From the NCBI RefSeq assembly GCF_001421515.1, contig NZ_LMKM01000033.1, positions 159,719 to 223,718 on the forward strand: DNA of 64,000 nucleotides, given 5' to 3'. Numbering within the stretch: position 1 is the first letter of the stretch; the number at the start of each line of letters is the position of its first letter. This document shows, piece after piece, positions 43,740 through 54,000 of this stretch. The DNA comes from Pedobacter sp. Leaf216. Lineage in GTDB: Bacteria > Bacteroidota > Bacteroidia > Sphingobacteriales > Sphingobacteriaceae. A model generated the notes under the pieces. The model worked only from the letters and a program-made list of their open reading frames with translations. It had not been told where the DNA came from and ran no database searches. A program made the position numbers and the translations under genes.

Positions 43740-43804
43740 TCGTCATGCTGAACTTGTTTCAGCATCTATCAAAAAAGACCCTGAAATAAATTCAGGGTGA
43801 CGAC
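43740..43804. repeat. Head-to-head GTCATGCTGAA/GTCACCCTGAA paired palindromes
   Basis: GTCATGCTGAACTTGTTTCAGCATC followed by inverted AGACCCTGAAATAAATTCAGGGTGACG. Matches the layout at 20043-20105, and its second unit matches 4529-4557. Confidence 0.82.
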
Positions 43805-43816
43805 AAATAGTATACT

Positions 43817-44902
43817 ATGACCTTCATCACTTTTACCGAAACCAATCTACGGACTTTTACTTTTAATGTTTTTAAAAAAATGGGCTGTTCTGATGAGCAT
43901 GCCGATTTAGCAACCGATGTATTGATCCGTTCAGATTTACGGGGAATCGATTCGCATGGTGTTGCGCGTTTAAGTGGCTACGTTCGTCTTTGGGAAAAGA
44001 AAAGGATTAACGCCACGCCTGATATCAAAATAGTGCATGAAACGCCTACCACCGCAACTGTAGATGGCGATGCCGGATTAGGATTGGTAGTGGCTCCTTT
44101 TGCAATGAAAGTTGCTATTGAAAAAGCAGAAAAATATGGCAGTGGATGGGTATCGGTTAAAAATTCTAATCATTTCGGTATTGCAGGTTACCATGCTTTA
44201 ATGGCGGTAGAAAAAGATATGATCGGTATCAGTATGACGAATGCCAGTCCTTTGGTTGCTCCTACCTATGCAAATGAGCGTTTGCTTGGCACAAACCCCA
44301 TGTGTTACGCTTTCCCGGCAGGAAAATATCCACCAGTAATTGTAGATATGGCTACAGCCGCAGCAGCAAATGGTAAGTTGGAAATTGCTCAACGTGCGAA
44401 CAATAGTATCCCTGATGGCTGGGTTCAGGATAAAACCGGTGAAAACTCGACCGATCCAAACGAATTGAAAAATGGCGGCTCGCTTTTACCTTTGGGCAGT
44501 GATGCAGCTCATGGCAGCCATAAAGGTTATGGCTTAAGTGCTACAGTTGATATTTTATCAGCGGTATTATCAGGTGCAAATTACGGCCCTTGGGTGCCTC
44601 CTTTTGTAGCTTTTTTAGAACCATCAGCAAATCCGGTTGGTGAAGGATTGGGTCACTTTTTAGGTGCCATGCGTGTGGATGGCTTCAGACCGGCTGCAGA
44701 TTTTAAAGATCACCTGGATAATTGGATAGAACGCTTTAAAAGCGCAAAAACGATTGATTCTGATAAAAAGGTAATCATCCCTGGCGAACCTGAACATGAA
44801 TTTGAGCAGGAAAGAAAAAACAATGGTATTCCGATCATTGATGTTGTGGTGAAGGATTTGAATGAACTGGCTGTGAATTTAGAGATAGCCGGCCTTAGTT
44901 AA
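43817..44902 (+). CDS. Malate/L-lactate dehydrogenase family (Ldh_2) oxidoreductase
   Basis: A 361 aa NAD(P)-dependent 2-hydroxyacid/imino-acid dehydrogenase of the Ldh_2 family. Motifs are SDLRGIDSHGVARL (substrate-binding Ser/His region), NSNHFGIAGYHALMA, LLGTNPMCYAFP, DMATAAAANGKLEIA and GSHKGYGLS. The reaction could be malate, lactate, ureidoglycolate or delta1-piperideine-2-carboxylate reduction; members are hard to separate by sequence. It is preceded by the paired palindromes and followed by a repeat-rich intergenic region. Family certain, substrate open. Confidence 0.92.
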   Translation: MTFITFTETNLRTFTFNVFKKMGCSDEHADLATDVLIRSDLRGIDSHGVARLSGYVRLWEKKRINATPDIKIVHETPTTATVDGDAGLGLVVAPFAMKVAIEKAEKYGSGWVSVKNSNHFGIAGYHALMAVEKDMIGISMTNASPLVAPTYANERLLGTNPMCYAFPAGKYPPVIVDMATAAAANGKLEIAQRANNSIPDGWVQDKTGENSTDPNELKNGGSLLPLGSDAAHGSHKGYGLSATVDILSAVLSGANYGPWVPPFVAFLEPSANPVGEGLGHFLGAMRVDGFRPAADFKDHLDNWIERFKSAKTIDSDKKVIIPGEPEHEFEQERKNNGIPIIDVVVKDLNELAVNLEIAGLS

Positions 44903-44992
44903 TGGTTTGATGGTTGATAGACCATAGTCGATTTCTTTAACCACAGCAATGACGATTTATTTAGGATAATCTTAATTAACTACATCGTCCTC

Positions 44993-45089
44993 GTTTGTAA
45001 CGAGGATGTACGAGTAATGCGATTTTATCGCTCTTAGAGGAATTATTTTCGCATGGCAAATGCGTAACTTAAAAATCCTCGTTACAAAC
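44993..45089. other. Three-stem structured element (three-way-junction-like)
   Basis: GTTTGTAACGAGGAT (44993-45007) pairs perfectly with ATCCTCGTTACAAAC (45075-45089). Between them lie GCGAT/ATCGC (45019-45031) and CGCAT/ATGCG (45050-45064) hairpins. The RNA of either strand could fold as an outer 15 bp stem with two inner hairpins. Its role is unknown; it may be a mobile palindromic element or a small structured RNA. Confidence 0.6.
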
Positions 45090-45109
45090 TAAGACTATTT
45101 AAGATAGTA

Positions 45110-45133
45110 AAGGTCTGTGGGGACACAGACCTT
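45110..45133. terminator. Perfect hairpin between convergent genes
   Basis: AAGGTCTGTG, loop GGGA, CACAGACCTT: a perfect 10 bp stem between the Ldh_2 gene and the PUL GH3 gene. It has no strong T run, so a terminator role is probable but not certain. The rest of the 322 bp gap holds the element at 44993. Confidence 0.6.
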
Positions 45134-45224
45134 GGTGTTATTAAAACGATCGTCATTGCAATGAAGATTCCCATAGGACGGCAACTATTAACGATATGCT
45201 TTTATACCCAACTATGGGGTGATT

Positions 45225-47897
45225 TTAAGGCTTAACGGTTAAATTATCTTTTAAATAAAGGGCCTTGCTTGACGAACCGATCATAATCCGGTAATCTCCA
45301 GGTGCTACTCCCCATACGTTATTGATATCCAAAGTTTGAAGGACCTTTTTATCCACTTTAAAGGAAACATTTTTTGTTTCTCCTGCCTTTAAAGTAACTC
45401 GCATAAAAGCCCTTAAAGCAAGAACAGGTTGCGCCAATTTGTTTAACAATGGCCGCATGTATAACTGCACAACTTCCTCACCGTCATAATTACCTGTATT
45501 TTTAAGTTCGAAGCTTACCGTAGCGGTTTCATTTTTAGCAATGCTTTTGCGGCTAAATTTTAAATCGGTGTACGAAAAATTGGTATAACTCAATCCGTAG
45601 CCGAAAGGAAAAAGAGGTTCGCCACTCAAATTGTTATAATCATCGCCCCTTCCGGTAGGTTTGTGGTTGTAAACTAGCGGAAGTTGAGATTCATCGATAG
45701 GGTAAGTAATTGGAAGTTTACCAGAAGGGTTAACTTTTCCAAGCAAAACATCGGCAATGGCATCTCCACCAGCTTCACCAGGGTACCAAACATTTAAAAC
45801 TGCATTAACTTTATTTAACCAGGGCTGCATATTAATTGCACTTCCACCGGTTAATACTACAACAATGGGTTTTCCGGTTTTTGAAAGCTCTTCTAGTAAC
45901 AATTCTTGATTTCCGGGCAGGTTTAACATTGCCCGATCTAAAAATTCTCCTTCTTTTATGCCTACAACAAAAACAATTACATCATTATTTTTGGCAGCAG
46001 CAACCGCATCAGTTATTTCATTTGATTTCTTAAGGTTATAATCCCAGATGAGTTTGATTTTACCATTGCCTTTTGACTCAAAAAATTCGACCTTAATTGT
46101 ATATTCCTTATTTTTATCTAAATGAAATGGGACTGTTTTGGTATTGAAAGATTTTTTGTCCCAATTATCGATAAGTAATCTATCATCAAGGTATAATCGG
46201 TAACCATCATTTCCTTCCAATCCGATATTAACGTCGGCAGTTTGAGGCACTACAATTTTGCCTTCCCACCTTACCGAATAATCATCCAATTGGAGCTGCT
46301 CATCTGGCGGGTAAAGTGTCCAGCTGAAATTAACAGCCTGATCATTTATTTCTTTTACCGGCTTACCAGAAAAGTTAAGTCCTTTATAATATTTTCCAGT
46401 TAATCCTGCTTTTTTATTGGAGGATAAATACTGGCTATCTATTGGCGTATAAAGCTGAGTTTCTCTGGTGCTGCCTTTTAAATAAGTAATTTCAACGTTA
46501 TTGGATATTGCGTTTTTTAAACCTGTTAAAATATTTACCTTATTGTTCCCAGTGCCGCTGTAGCCCCCCAATCTGGCCTCAATTGCATCTTCACCTAAAA
46601 GCAAAATGTGTTTCGTACTTTTTAAAGGAAGTGTATTATTCTCATTTTTTAATAGCACAAACGACTTTATTGCAGCTTCTTTTGCTAAATTCCGGTTACT
46701 TTGGTCGGTTAACATTTTTTCGGCAATACTTTCATCTACATAAGGATGCTCAAACAGTCCAAGCTCAAATTTTGCCCGCAGCACTCTGGCTAAAGCATCA
46801 TCTATTCTAGATTTTGGAATGCTGCCATCTAAAAATGCTGGCAAGAAGAGTTTGTAATGTTTATAATCTACCTGAAAAATTACGTCAAGGCCAGCGTTAA
46901 TCGATTGTGCCGTTGCATCTTTATAATCTTTAGCGGTAAAATGCAATACATTGGCACCACCAACTGCACCTGCATCAGAAATGACAAAACCTTTAAATCC
47001 CCATTCGTTTTTTAATTTAGTAGTCAGCAGCCATTTATTTGAGGTTGCCGGCGTTCCAAAAACGCTGTTGTAGGAAGTCATCAATGAGCGGATCCCTACA
47101 TTTTTAACTCCATCTTTAAACGCGGGAAAGTGGATTTCTTCTAAAAAGTGTTTATCCATTTCTATTGGATAACTGTCTCTACCGCCATCACCCACATTTG
47201 CGATAAAATGTTTTGGGGTAACGATGATGTTTTGTTTTTCTATAGCATTCATAAATGCGTGCCCCATTACAGTTGTTAGGTAAGGGTCTTCTCCATACGT
47301 TTCTTCTACCCTGCCCCATCTTACATCTGTAGCCATATTAATTACAGGAGCCAAAAGATCTCTTAAACCGCGTGCCCGTGCCTCACTGGCAATTGCTGTA
47401 CCGATTTTGGCCACTAAAGCGGTATCAAAACTTGCTGCTAAACCAATCGATTGGGGAAAAGCAGTAGCTCCTTGCCTTACCAAACCATGCAAAGCTTCAT
47501 CAAATGGAATAATCGGGATGCCCAAACGGGTTTCTTCAACAAAATATTTTTGAATTTTATTAATCTTTTTTGCGAGTGAAAGGCCATCTTCTGCCGTATT
47601 GTAAGTTAACATCTGCTGGGCAGTACCGCCGCCTTGGGCTGCAGCACTTACCTGTAAACCAAAAATCCCGTTTTTAAATTGATTTTTATTTGCTTCGGTT
47701 ACATCCCCCGGAATCATAAATAACTGCCAAAATTTCTCTTCTGGAGTCATTCTCGAAATGAGATCTTTCACCCTCAAATCGATACTTAATTTTGGATTTT
47801 TATAGGCTGATTGTTGCCCTTTTTTAACCTGAGCAAAAAGATTACTGCATACAAAAAGTACGGGCAATAAACAGAAGATTTTTTTTGGTTTAAGCAT
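45225..47897 (-). CDS. GH3 beta-glycosidase with PA14 domain
   Basis: A secreted GH3 enzyme (890 aa, signal peptide about 1-22, NLFAQ). The order is: N-terminal TIM barrel with nucleophile Asp in GFVISDAGAV and the substrate-binding KHFIANVGDGG motif; a beta-sandwich (VLLKNENNTLPL) interrupted by a PA14 region (GLTGKYYKGL through LEGNDGYRLYLDDRLLIDNW); and a C-terminal fibronectin-III-like domain (PFGYGLSYTNFSY). It should cleave beta-linked glucose, xylose or similar sugars at non-reducing ends. Transcribed after the GH29 gene with no spacer: the frame opens with GTG at 47900 immediately after the GH29 stop, and I use the ATG at 47897. Confidence 0.93.
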   Translation of the reverse strand: MLKPKKIFCLLPVLFVCSNLFAQVKKGQQSAYKNPKLSIDLRVKDLISRMTPEEKFWQLFMIPGDVTEANKNQFKNGIFGLQVSAAAQGGGTAQQMLTYNTAEDGLSLAKKINKIQKYFVEETRLGIPIIPFDEALHGLVRQGATAFPQSIGLAASFDTALVAKIGTAIASEARARGLRDLLAPVINMATDVRWGRVEETYGEDPYLTTVMGHAFMNAIEKQNIIVTPKHFIANVGDGGRDSYPIEMDKHFLEEIHFPAFKDGVKNVGIRSLMTSYNSVFGTPATSNKWLLTTKLKNEWGFKGFVISDAGAVGGANVLHFTAKDYKDATAQSINAGLDVIFQVDYKHYKLFLPAFLDGSIPKSRIDDALARVLRAKFELGLFEHPYVDESIAEKMLTDQSNRNLAKEAAIKSFVLLKNENNTLPLKSTKHILLLGEDAIEARLGGYSGTGNNKVNILTGLKNAISNNVEITYLKGSTRETQLYTPIDSQYLSSNKKAGLTGKYYKGLNFSGKPVKEINDQAVNFSWTLYPPDEQLQLDDYSVRWEGKIVVPQTADVNIGLEGNDGYRLYLDDRLLIDNWDKKSFNTKTVPFHLDKNKEYTIKVEFFESKGNGKIKLIWDYNLKKSNEITDAVAAAKNNDVIVFVVGIKEGEFLDRAMLNLPGNQELLLEELSKTGKPIVVVLTGGSAINMQPWLNKVNAVLNVWYPGEAGGDAIADVLLGKVNPSGKLPITYPIDESQLPLVYNHKPTGRGDDYNNLSGEPLFPFGYGLSYTNFSYTDLKFSRKSIAKNETATVSFELKNTGNYDGEEVVQLYMRPLLNKLAQPVLALRAFMRVTLKAGETKNVSFKVDKKVLQTLDINNVWGVAPGDYRIMIGSSSKALYLKDNLTVKP

Positions 47898-47900
47898 CAC

Positions 47901-49322
47901 TTAATTGTTTTCGGGCGTAAAAGCAAAAGTTAAGGCTATTTTCTCCTCCGTTTTAGGGAGCTCAAAATGTACTTTACCATCTGTCAATTTCCATTTTACT
48001 TTTTGATTGTTACCAATGATGGTTATCAATGTTCCTTTCTTCGGAATACTACCTTTCCATGAAATTTCTTTAAGCGGAGTATTTCCCATCAAAGCGATGC
48101 CGTAAATTGTTTTGCCATCTTTACTTTGGGTAAACCAGTTTTGCCCATCATGGTAATTTTTGGTAATCCTTGTTCCATAAATCGCAGCACCGTTTTTACT
48201 GGTCCACTTGCCAATATCTTCCAATTTTTTAATTACATCGTCTGGTAAAGTGCCATCAGCTTTCGGGCCTACACCTAAAAGCAAACTTCCGCCTTTGGCT
48301 ACAATTTCTACCAATTTATGAACCACTTCGGTTGCCGACTTATACTGATCGTTGGGTACAAAACCCCAGGCTCCACCTAAAGTCATACAACTTTCCCATG
48401 GATAATCCAGTTGCTGTTCTGGAATTTTCTGTTCAGGCGTTTGGTAATTTTCGAACTGTCCGTGCACTGTTCTATCTACTACAATTAAGCCAGGTTGTGA
48501 TTTCCTTGCATCAGCTGCAATTTTAGGCATATCAATATCCTGACTCCATTCCGGAATTGGAGCACCCCAGGAAAGTACCTCTTTGTTTACACTGGCCCGT
48601 GGACGAACCCAGCCACCATCTAACCACAAAATATCGATACTACCATAGTTGTTCATCAGCTCTCCAATCTGGTTCTTTGTGTAGGTTTTAAACATATTCC
48701 ATCGCCATGGATGCTTTCTGATATCGTAATTGTTATTCCTGTCTGCAGTAGCGTATTTATCCCACCAATAATATTGCGAATGCCAGTCGGGTTTAGAAAA
48801 ATAGGCCCCAATCATGAAATTTTCCTTGCGGAAAGCATCAAATACATATTTGGCAACATCTTTTTTTGCATTGGTTGAAAAAGGACCTTTAGCAATGCTG
48901 AAATCAGATTGTTTGGTATCAAACATGGCAAAGCCATCGTGGTGTTTGGTTGTAAACACCAAATACTTCATGCCTGCATCTTTACCTGCTTTTGCCCATT
49001 GTTCGGGGTTAAACTTTGTTGGATTAAATTTTTCACTTAAACCCCAGTACCACTTTTTATAGTCTTCGTATTTAATGATGCTGTCTCTTTCTATCCAGTC
49101 TTCTGAGCAAATGGACCATGATTCTATAATGCCAGGAACAGCATAAAGTCCCCAGTGAATAATCATTCCGAATTTTTTATCCTGCCAGGTATCAAGTTTC
49201 TTTTTAACGGCGTCATCTTTAGGCCATTCGTAAATCTCCGATTGTGGCATGATATCGTTCTGCTGGGCGTGCAAAATTTTCGCAGAAAAGATAATTGCTA
49301 ATAAAACGATTCTTGTTTTCAT
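47901..49322 (-). CDS. Alpha-L-fucosidase, GH29, PUL enzyme
   Basis: A secreted 473 aa GH29 enzyme (signal peptide about 1-19, LHAQ). Motifs: KKFGMIIHWGLYAVPGIIESW, KHHDGFAMFDTK, the nucleophile in IDILWLDGGWVRP, and WESCMTLGGAWGF. It lies directly before GH3 and after SusD on the minus strand, so it is part of the PUL. Unlike the 40 kb paralogue it has the short form, with one C-terminal beta-domain. Fucose removal by this enzyme would expose a core for the GH3 enzyme. Substrate linkage unknown. Confidence 0.94.
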   Translation of the reverse strand: MKTRIVLLAIIFSAKILHAQQNDIMPQSEIYEWPKDDAVKKKLDTWQDKKFGMIIHWGLYAVPGIIESWSICSEDWIERDSIIKYEDYKKWYWGLSEKFNPTKFNPEQWAKAGKDAGMKYLVFTTKHHDGFAMFDTKQSDFSIAKGPFSTNAKKDVAKYVFDAFRKENFMIGAYFSKPDWHSQYYWWDKYATADRNNNYDIRKHPWRWNMFKTYTKNQIGELMNNYGSIDILWLDGGWVRPRASVNKEVLSWGAPIPEWSQDIDMPKIAADARKSQPGLIVVDRTVHGQFENYQTPEQKIPEQQLDYPWESCMTLGGAWGFVPNDQYKSATEVVHKLVEIVAKGGSLLLGVGPKADGTLPDDVIKKLEDIGKWTSKNGAAIYGTRITKNYHDGQNWFTQSKDGKTIYGIALMGNTPLKEISWKGSIPKKGTLITIIGNNQKVKWKLTDGKVHFELPKTEEKIALTFAFTPENN

Positions 49323-49335
49323 GTATCAAATAATT

Positions 49336-49370
49336 AAAATGCCCTGTAAAAAAATTTACAAGGCATTTTT
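49336..49370 (-). terminator. Hairpin with T-tract between susD and the GH29 gene
   Basis: On the minus strand AAAATGCCTTGTAAA and TTTACAGGGCATTTT pair with one mismatch, then AATT. It sits 13 bases after the susD stop and 13 before the GH29 start. It may partly terminate transcription, so that SusCD is made in excess over the enzymes. Confidence 0.7.
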
Positions 49371-49383
49371 AGTAGTGTTTGAA

Positions 49384-50979
49384 TTATTTTACGTCCCAAA
49401 AAACTTTATTGGTCCGTGTATCTTTTGATCTAACTGAATTATAATTTGAATTATTAGCCGATTCAACACTTGGGTAAGTTAACCGATTTGGAGGGAGTTC
49501 AAAACCAACTAATGTTTGCGGAACAACCGTCAATTTAGGATATTTCGTCCGTCTGTATTCAGACCAAGCTTGATCAGATTGCAAGAAACCGAAATTTAGC
49601 CATTTTTGATTCCAGATTTTGGCTAGCTTTTCCTCAGATGTACCGGTATATGCTGATGTACTGGCATTTACAAATGTATTTACATCGGTAGCAAGTGGAG
49701 CACTTAATTTTCCACCTCCTATGGAGTGTAAATAATAATAAAAGGAAACCGATTGTGCTAAAGCAGCATTGTAGGCGGTTTGCGCATTCGCTGTAGTTCC
49801 CCAACGCTCAAAAGCTTCGGCTTTCAAAAAATTAACCTCAGAAGCTGTAATCAATATCCCTGGCACCTTTATGTTATTTATGAAAGTTGCAGAATCTAAT
49901 ATCGAATATTTGGTAAAAGCTGTATCCTGTTGATTTGATGTGTAAGTTACAGGCATTGCCCTAAAGTTTTTATTTGGAACAAAAACGTTATTAACCGTCT
50001 GGCCAAATTTATCATAAACCAACGGAATTCTAGGATCGTTGGCTGGAAGCATTAATTTATTTAATGCATAATCAGGAGCAAAGTAAGTGTTGATTTCGGT
50101 AATTGCACTTCTTAAACTATTGGTATTTGTAGTTAATGGCTGCAATAATATATCAGTTGTTGCCGGAGTATAACTGCCTACATTATTACCATCTACCAAC
50201 GGGAAATTTGTACTGTTACTCAACATATTTAATACGGTTGTTCTTGCGGTTGCTTCATCTACAAATGATGTGCGCATTAATAAGCGAAGGCGTATTGAAT
50301 TAGCATACCTCCTCCATTTATCAAGATTACCAGTTAATAAAATATCTGCCTTATTAAACGCAGGTGCCACGGTAGCCGAAAGTTTTGCATTGGCAAAATA
50401 TGTAGCAGCATCATCAAGCCCTTTAATTAAAGTTGTATATAATGCTTTTGCATCATCAAATTTAGGATCCTTAATCGCATTTGTAGCTTCCAGACTTCCC
50501 GCTTCTGAAAAAGGAATATCGCCAAATAAATCGACCATTTTTGAAGCTTGATCATAAAGAAAAATTTTGGCTGCCTGCATATAAACTTCCTGGTTAGCCT
50601 GTTCGGCTGCAGGTAAGGTTGCATAAGTTACTTCCATAGCTCGGTATACGCCCAACGGACCGCTACCATTACCAGCCGGATAGTAAAAATCTGACCAATA
50701 GTTACCAATATACCCATCAATTTGACGGTATGCTTCGCTGCCATTAGCAAATGATGCAGCTTGGGAATACACTGCAGGGTGCGGTGCCAGAAAAGTACGC
50801 TGGTTCCAGTAAGCCGGTCTAACACGGTCGCTATTTAGCATGGCTGTAAAAAAACCAGACAAGTTGGTTGTTGTTGAGCGCTCTGGATTGTAATACAAAT
50901 CAGTTAACTGTTTTTTACATGATGAAAATAACAGCACTAGAGAAAGTATCAAACTTATATTTATAAATATCTTTTTCAT
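49384..50979 (-). CDS. SusD/RagB-family outer-membrane glycan-binding lipoprotein
   Basis: A 531 aa surface lipoprotein (lipobox LFSSC, Cys21) of the SusD family. It has alternating helices of TPR type (EVYMQAAKIFLYDQASKMVDLFGDIPFSE is the typical pattern, residues about 135-165) and the LKAEAFERWG motif. It caps the SusC barrel and binds the target glycan. It follows SusC with 25 bases between, as in standard PULs. Its ligand is inferred from the neighbouring fucosidase to be a fucosylated glycan. Confidence 0.95.
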   Translation of the reverse strand: MKKIFINISLILSLVLLFSSCKKQLTDLYYNPERSTTTNLSGFFTAMLNSDRVRPAYWNQRTFLAPHPAVYSQAASFANGSEAYRQIDGYIGNYWSDFYYPAGNGSGPLGVYRAMEVTYATLPAAEQANQEVYMQAAKIFLYDQASKMVDLFGDIPFSEAGSLEATNAIKDPKFDDAKALYTTLIKGLDDAATYFANAKLSATVAPAFNKADILLTGNLDKWRRYANSIRLRLLMRTSFVDEATARTTVLNMLSNSTNFPLVDGNNVGSYTPATTDILLQPLTTNTNSLRSAITEINTYFAPDYALNKLMLPANDPRIPLVYDKFGQTVNNVFVPNKNFRAMPVTYTSNQQDTAFTKYSILDSATFINNIKVPGILITASEVNFLKAEAFERWGTTANAQTAYNAALAQSVSFYYYLHSIGGGKLSAPLATDVNTFVNASTSAYTGTSEEKLAKIWNQKWLNFGFLQSDQAWSEYRRTKYPKLTVVPQTLVGFELPPNRLTYPSVESANNSNYNSVRSKDTRTNKVFWDVK

Positions 50980-51004
50980 TGTAATTATTTTTATGGGTTA
51001 CAGC

Positions 51005-54000
51005 CTAGAAACTAGCATTTAATGAAAATCCAAAACTTCTTGTGGCTGGCAATGAACCATTATCAACACCTTGACTATACCATTTGTCTCCAATTAAAGT
51101 TTCTGGATCCAGATTCTTTAAAGTTCTATGGAAATATAAAAGGTTTCTGCCTATCAGTGAAATTCTCATATTAGACATTCCAATTTTTTTAATGAGGTTG
51201 TTAGGCAATCTATAACCAAGCGTTAATTCTCTTAGCTTAATAAAATTATTTTTATAAACTGCACCTTCCTGATTAAGTGCATCAGAACTACCTGCGGCAA
51301 ATGAGTTGAAATAATAGCTTGCTGCATCCAATATGATATCATTCGGTTGGCCATTAGCTTTAACACCCGGAAGGATTAAACCATCGTGATATACTTTTTG
51401 GCCACCTGGTGCTGCGCTGTTTGCATTTGGCAACAATACATTAGCACCTGCACTGTTTACATAATAACTTAAACCACCATGCTCAGTATCACGATATTGA
51501 AGGGTATTTTCGTAAACTCCAGTTCCAGTAGCATATTTTAATGGAGTAGAAACTACATCACTACCAAAACGGTAATCAACCAAAAAGCTAAATGAGAAAT
51601 TTTTATAGTTTAAAGTGTTAGATAAGCCTCCTGTTATACTTGGAGTAACATTTCCTGCTTTTACATACTGCGATTTATCGATAACATAAAAACCATCATC
51701 GCTTACAACTTTCTGGCCTCCTGCATTGGTTTTAGTAGGGTAAACATAAATGTTTCCTAAATCATCACCAGGCTTTGCTGTGATCCGGATTGCGTTATCT
51801 TCACCATTAAAAAAGATAAGCTCAGGTATGCCAGGAGCTAGAGCATATACTTTTGTTCTATTTTGAGAAAAATTTAAACTGGTTTGCCAGTTAAAATCTG
51901 TTGAAACTATAGGTTTTGCATTTAATGAAAGTTCCCAACCTTTACTACCTATCTCTCCTACGTTAACAATCTGGCTTCCGCTACCATTACTTGACGCGAT
52001 TTGAAGGCGCAGAATTTGATTTCTAATGCGATTGCTGTAGTAACTTAGATCGATACCAAACCTGCCATTTAAAAAACGGGTTTCCAATCCATACTCTTGC
52101 TCATACTTTTTTTCAGGTTGCAAGCTTTCGTTACCGTAGCCACCTGGCAAAACCAGTTGCGGAACAGAACCATTGTTGGTTTGTAAGGAGTTTTGTCCGT
52201 AAGATACATTAGATTCGTATGGAAGCGCAGCATTAGCAACTACACCGTACGAAGCACGTAATTTACCATAACTCAAAAACTCTGGCAATGCACCTTTAAA
52301 TGCATCTGTAAAAACAAAACTTCCGTTAACAGATGGATAGTAATATGTATTATTTAACGGTGGCAGTGTTGATGAAGATTCTTGGCGAATGGTACCCTCA
52401 ACAAAAAGATAGTCTTTATATGATAAATTTAAGATACCAAAAGATCCGTATTTTAAAAGGGATCTTCTACTTGCAGAAGTTTGAAGAATACCATAGGAGT
52501 TATTTAGCGAAAACCAGTTTTCAGAAACCAAACCAAATTGTGTTCCTGAAGATTGATCTTTATAGTTTTCTCTTCTGGATGTAAAGCCAGCACTTGCAGA
52601 AAAAGATAAATCTTTGGTGATATTATCGCTATAAGTTAAAAGTGCATCGGTATATATTGTACTATAAGTACCATTCCCGGTTGAATATGCTCCAGTGCTT
52701 GAGGTTTCTGGGTTGAAGGCTACTGGAAATTGGCTGTAATTTTTATCTTCAGTATTACGGCCGGTATAATCATTACCAACACGTCCTCTAAACTTTAATT
52801 TGCTAAAAATATCCCAGTTTAAAGTAGCACTGCTGTATAACCTGTTTTCGGTTTCATCGCTGGTATTTTTTAGTGTAGACCAAAAATAGTCGTAAAGGTT
52901 AGGACGAACGTTAAAAACAAACGCTTCAGCAGGATTTCTGGCAGTTTGATTAAAAGGAACCCAGGCATAACCTTGTGAGGTTTGATATTTTTCGCGTACT
53001 AAATCGATATCCTCGTTCCGTCCAAAAAATCCATCAAATGATTGTGCAAGCCTATTGGTTTGGTATGCCCTATTGTGTGTTATTGAATTTACATAATTGG
53101 CAACAACATCCACACTTAAGCTTTTACTTAATTTTAACGAACTGTTTAAAGTGAATGAATTCTTTTTAAGACCTGATTCGCGTTGTATGCCATCATAATC
53201 AAGACGTGTGTAAGATATGCGGTAACTATAATTATCTGTTTGATTTGACAATGCAATATTAGCAGATGAGCTTAAACCATTTCTGAAAATATTTTTGTAG
53301 TTATCAGGCTGTGGAGAAAAAGAACGGATAGAACCATCCCACCAGCGCACCTGTTGTCCATCCATTTTAGGACCGAAATTGGCGTATGCCCTAAAGTTTG
53401 GGCGAAAGCCTGAAGGTGATTTAGAATCTGCAATCCATCCTTCTTCGGTAGCTCCAACAGATAAGTTAGTTGCCCTATCGTATCCCTGCCCATAAACATT
53501 TTGATAGTTAGGAAGAAACGCCGGCTGCTCAACTGTTCCAAAATAGTTTACATCAACTGTTGGTCCTTTACCTTTAATCCCTTTTTTAGTGGTAATAATA
53601 ATTACTCCAGATCCAGCGTCAGAGCCATAAAGTGCTGATGCGCTGGCCCCTTTTAAAACGGAAAGACTTTCAATGTCTTCTGGATTAATATCTAAAATAC
53701 CATTTCCCCTAATACGTTGGTCATCATAAAAACCTCCATTATTTCTTCCGCTAGCACCATATTGGCCTTCACTACGAATTACAACACCATCTACAACGTA
53801 AAGTGGCTGTTGGTTATAGTTAATGGAATTAATGCCACGGATTTGAACATTAACTGCACTACTTGCACCACCTGGTGCTGTAGTTACCTGCACGCCTGAA
53901 GCTTTTCCATATAAAGCCGAAGCAAAGTTGGTATTACCAGCTTCTGTTAACTCTTTTGCAGAAACAGTTGCTGTAGAATACCCTAGTGCCTTTTTTTGGC

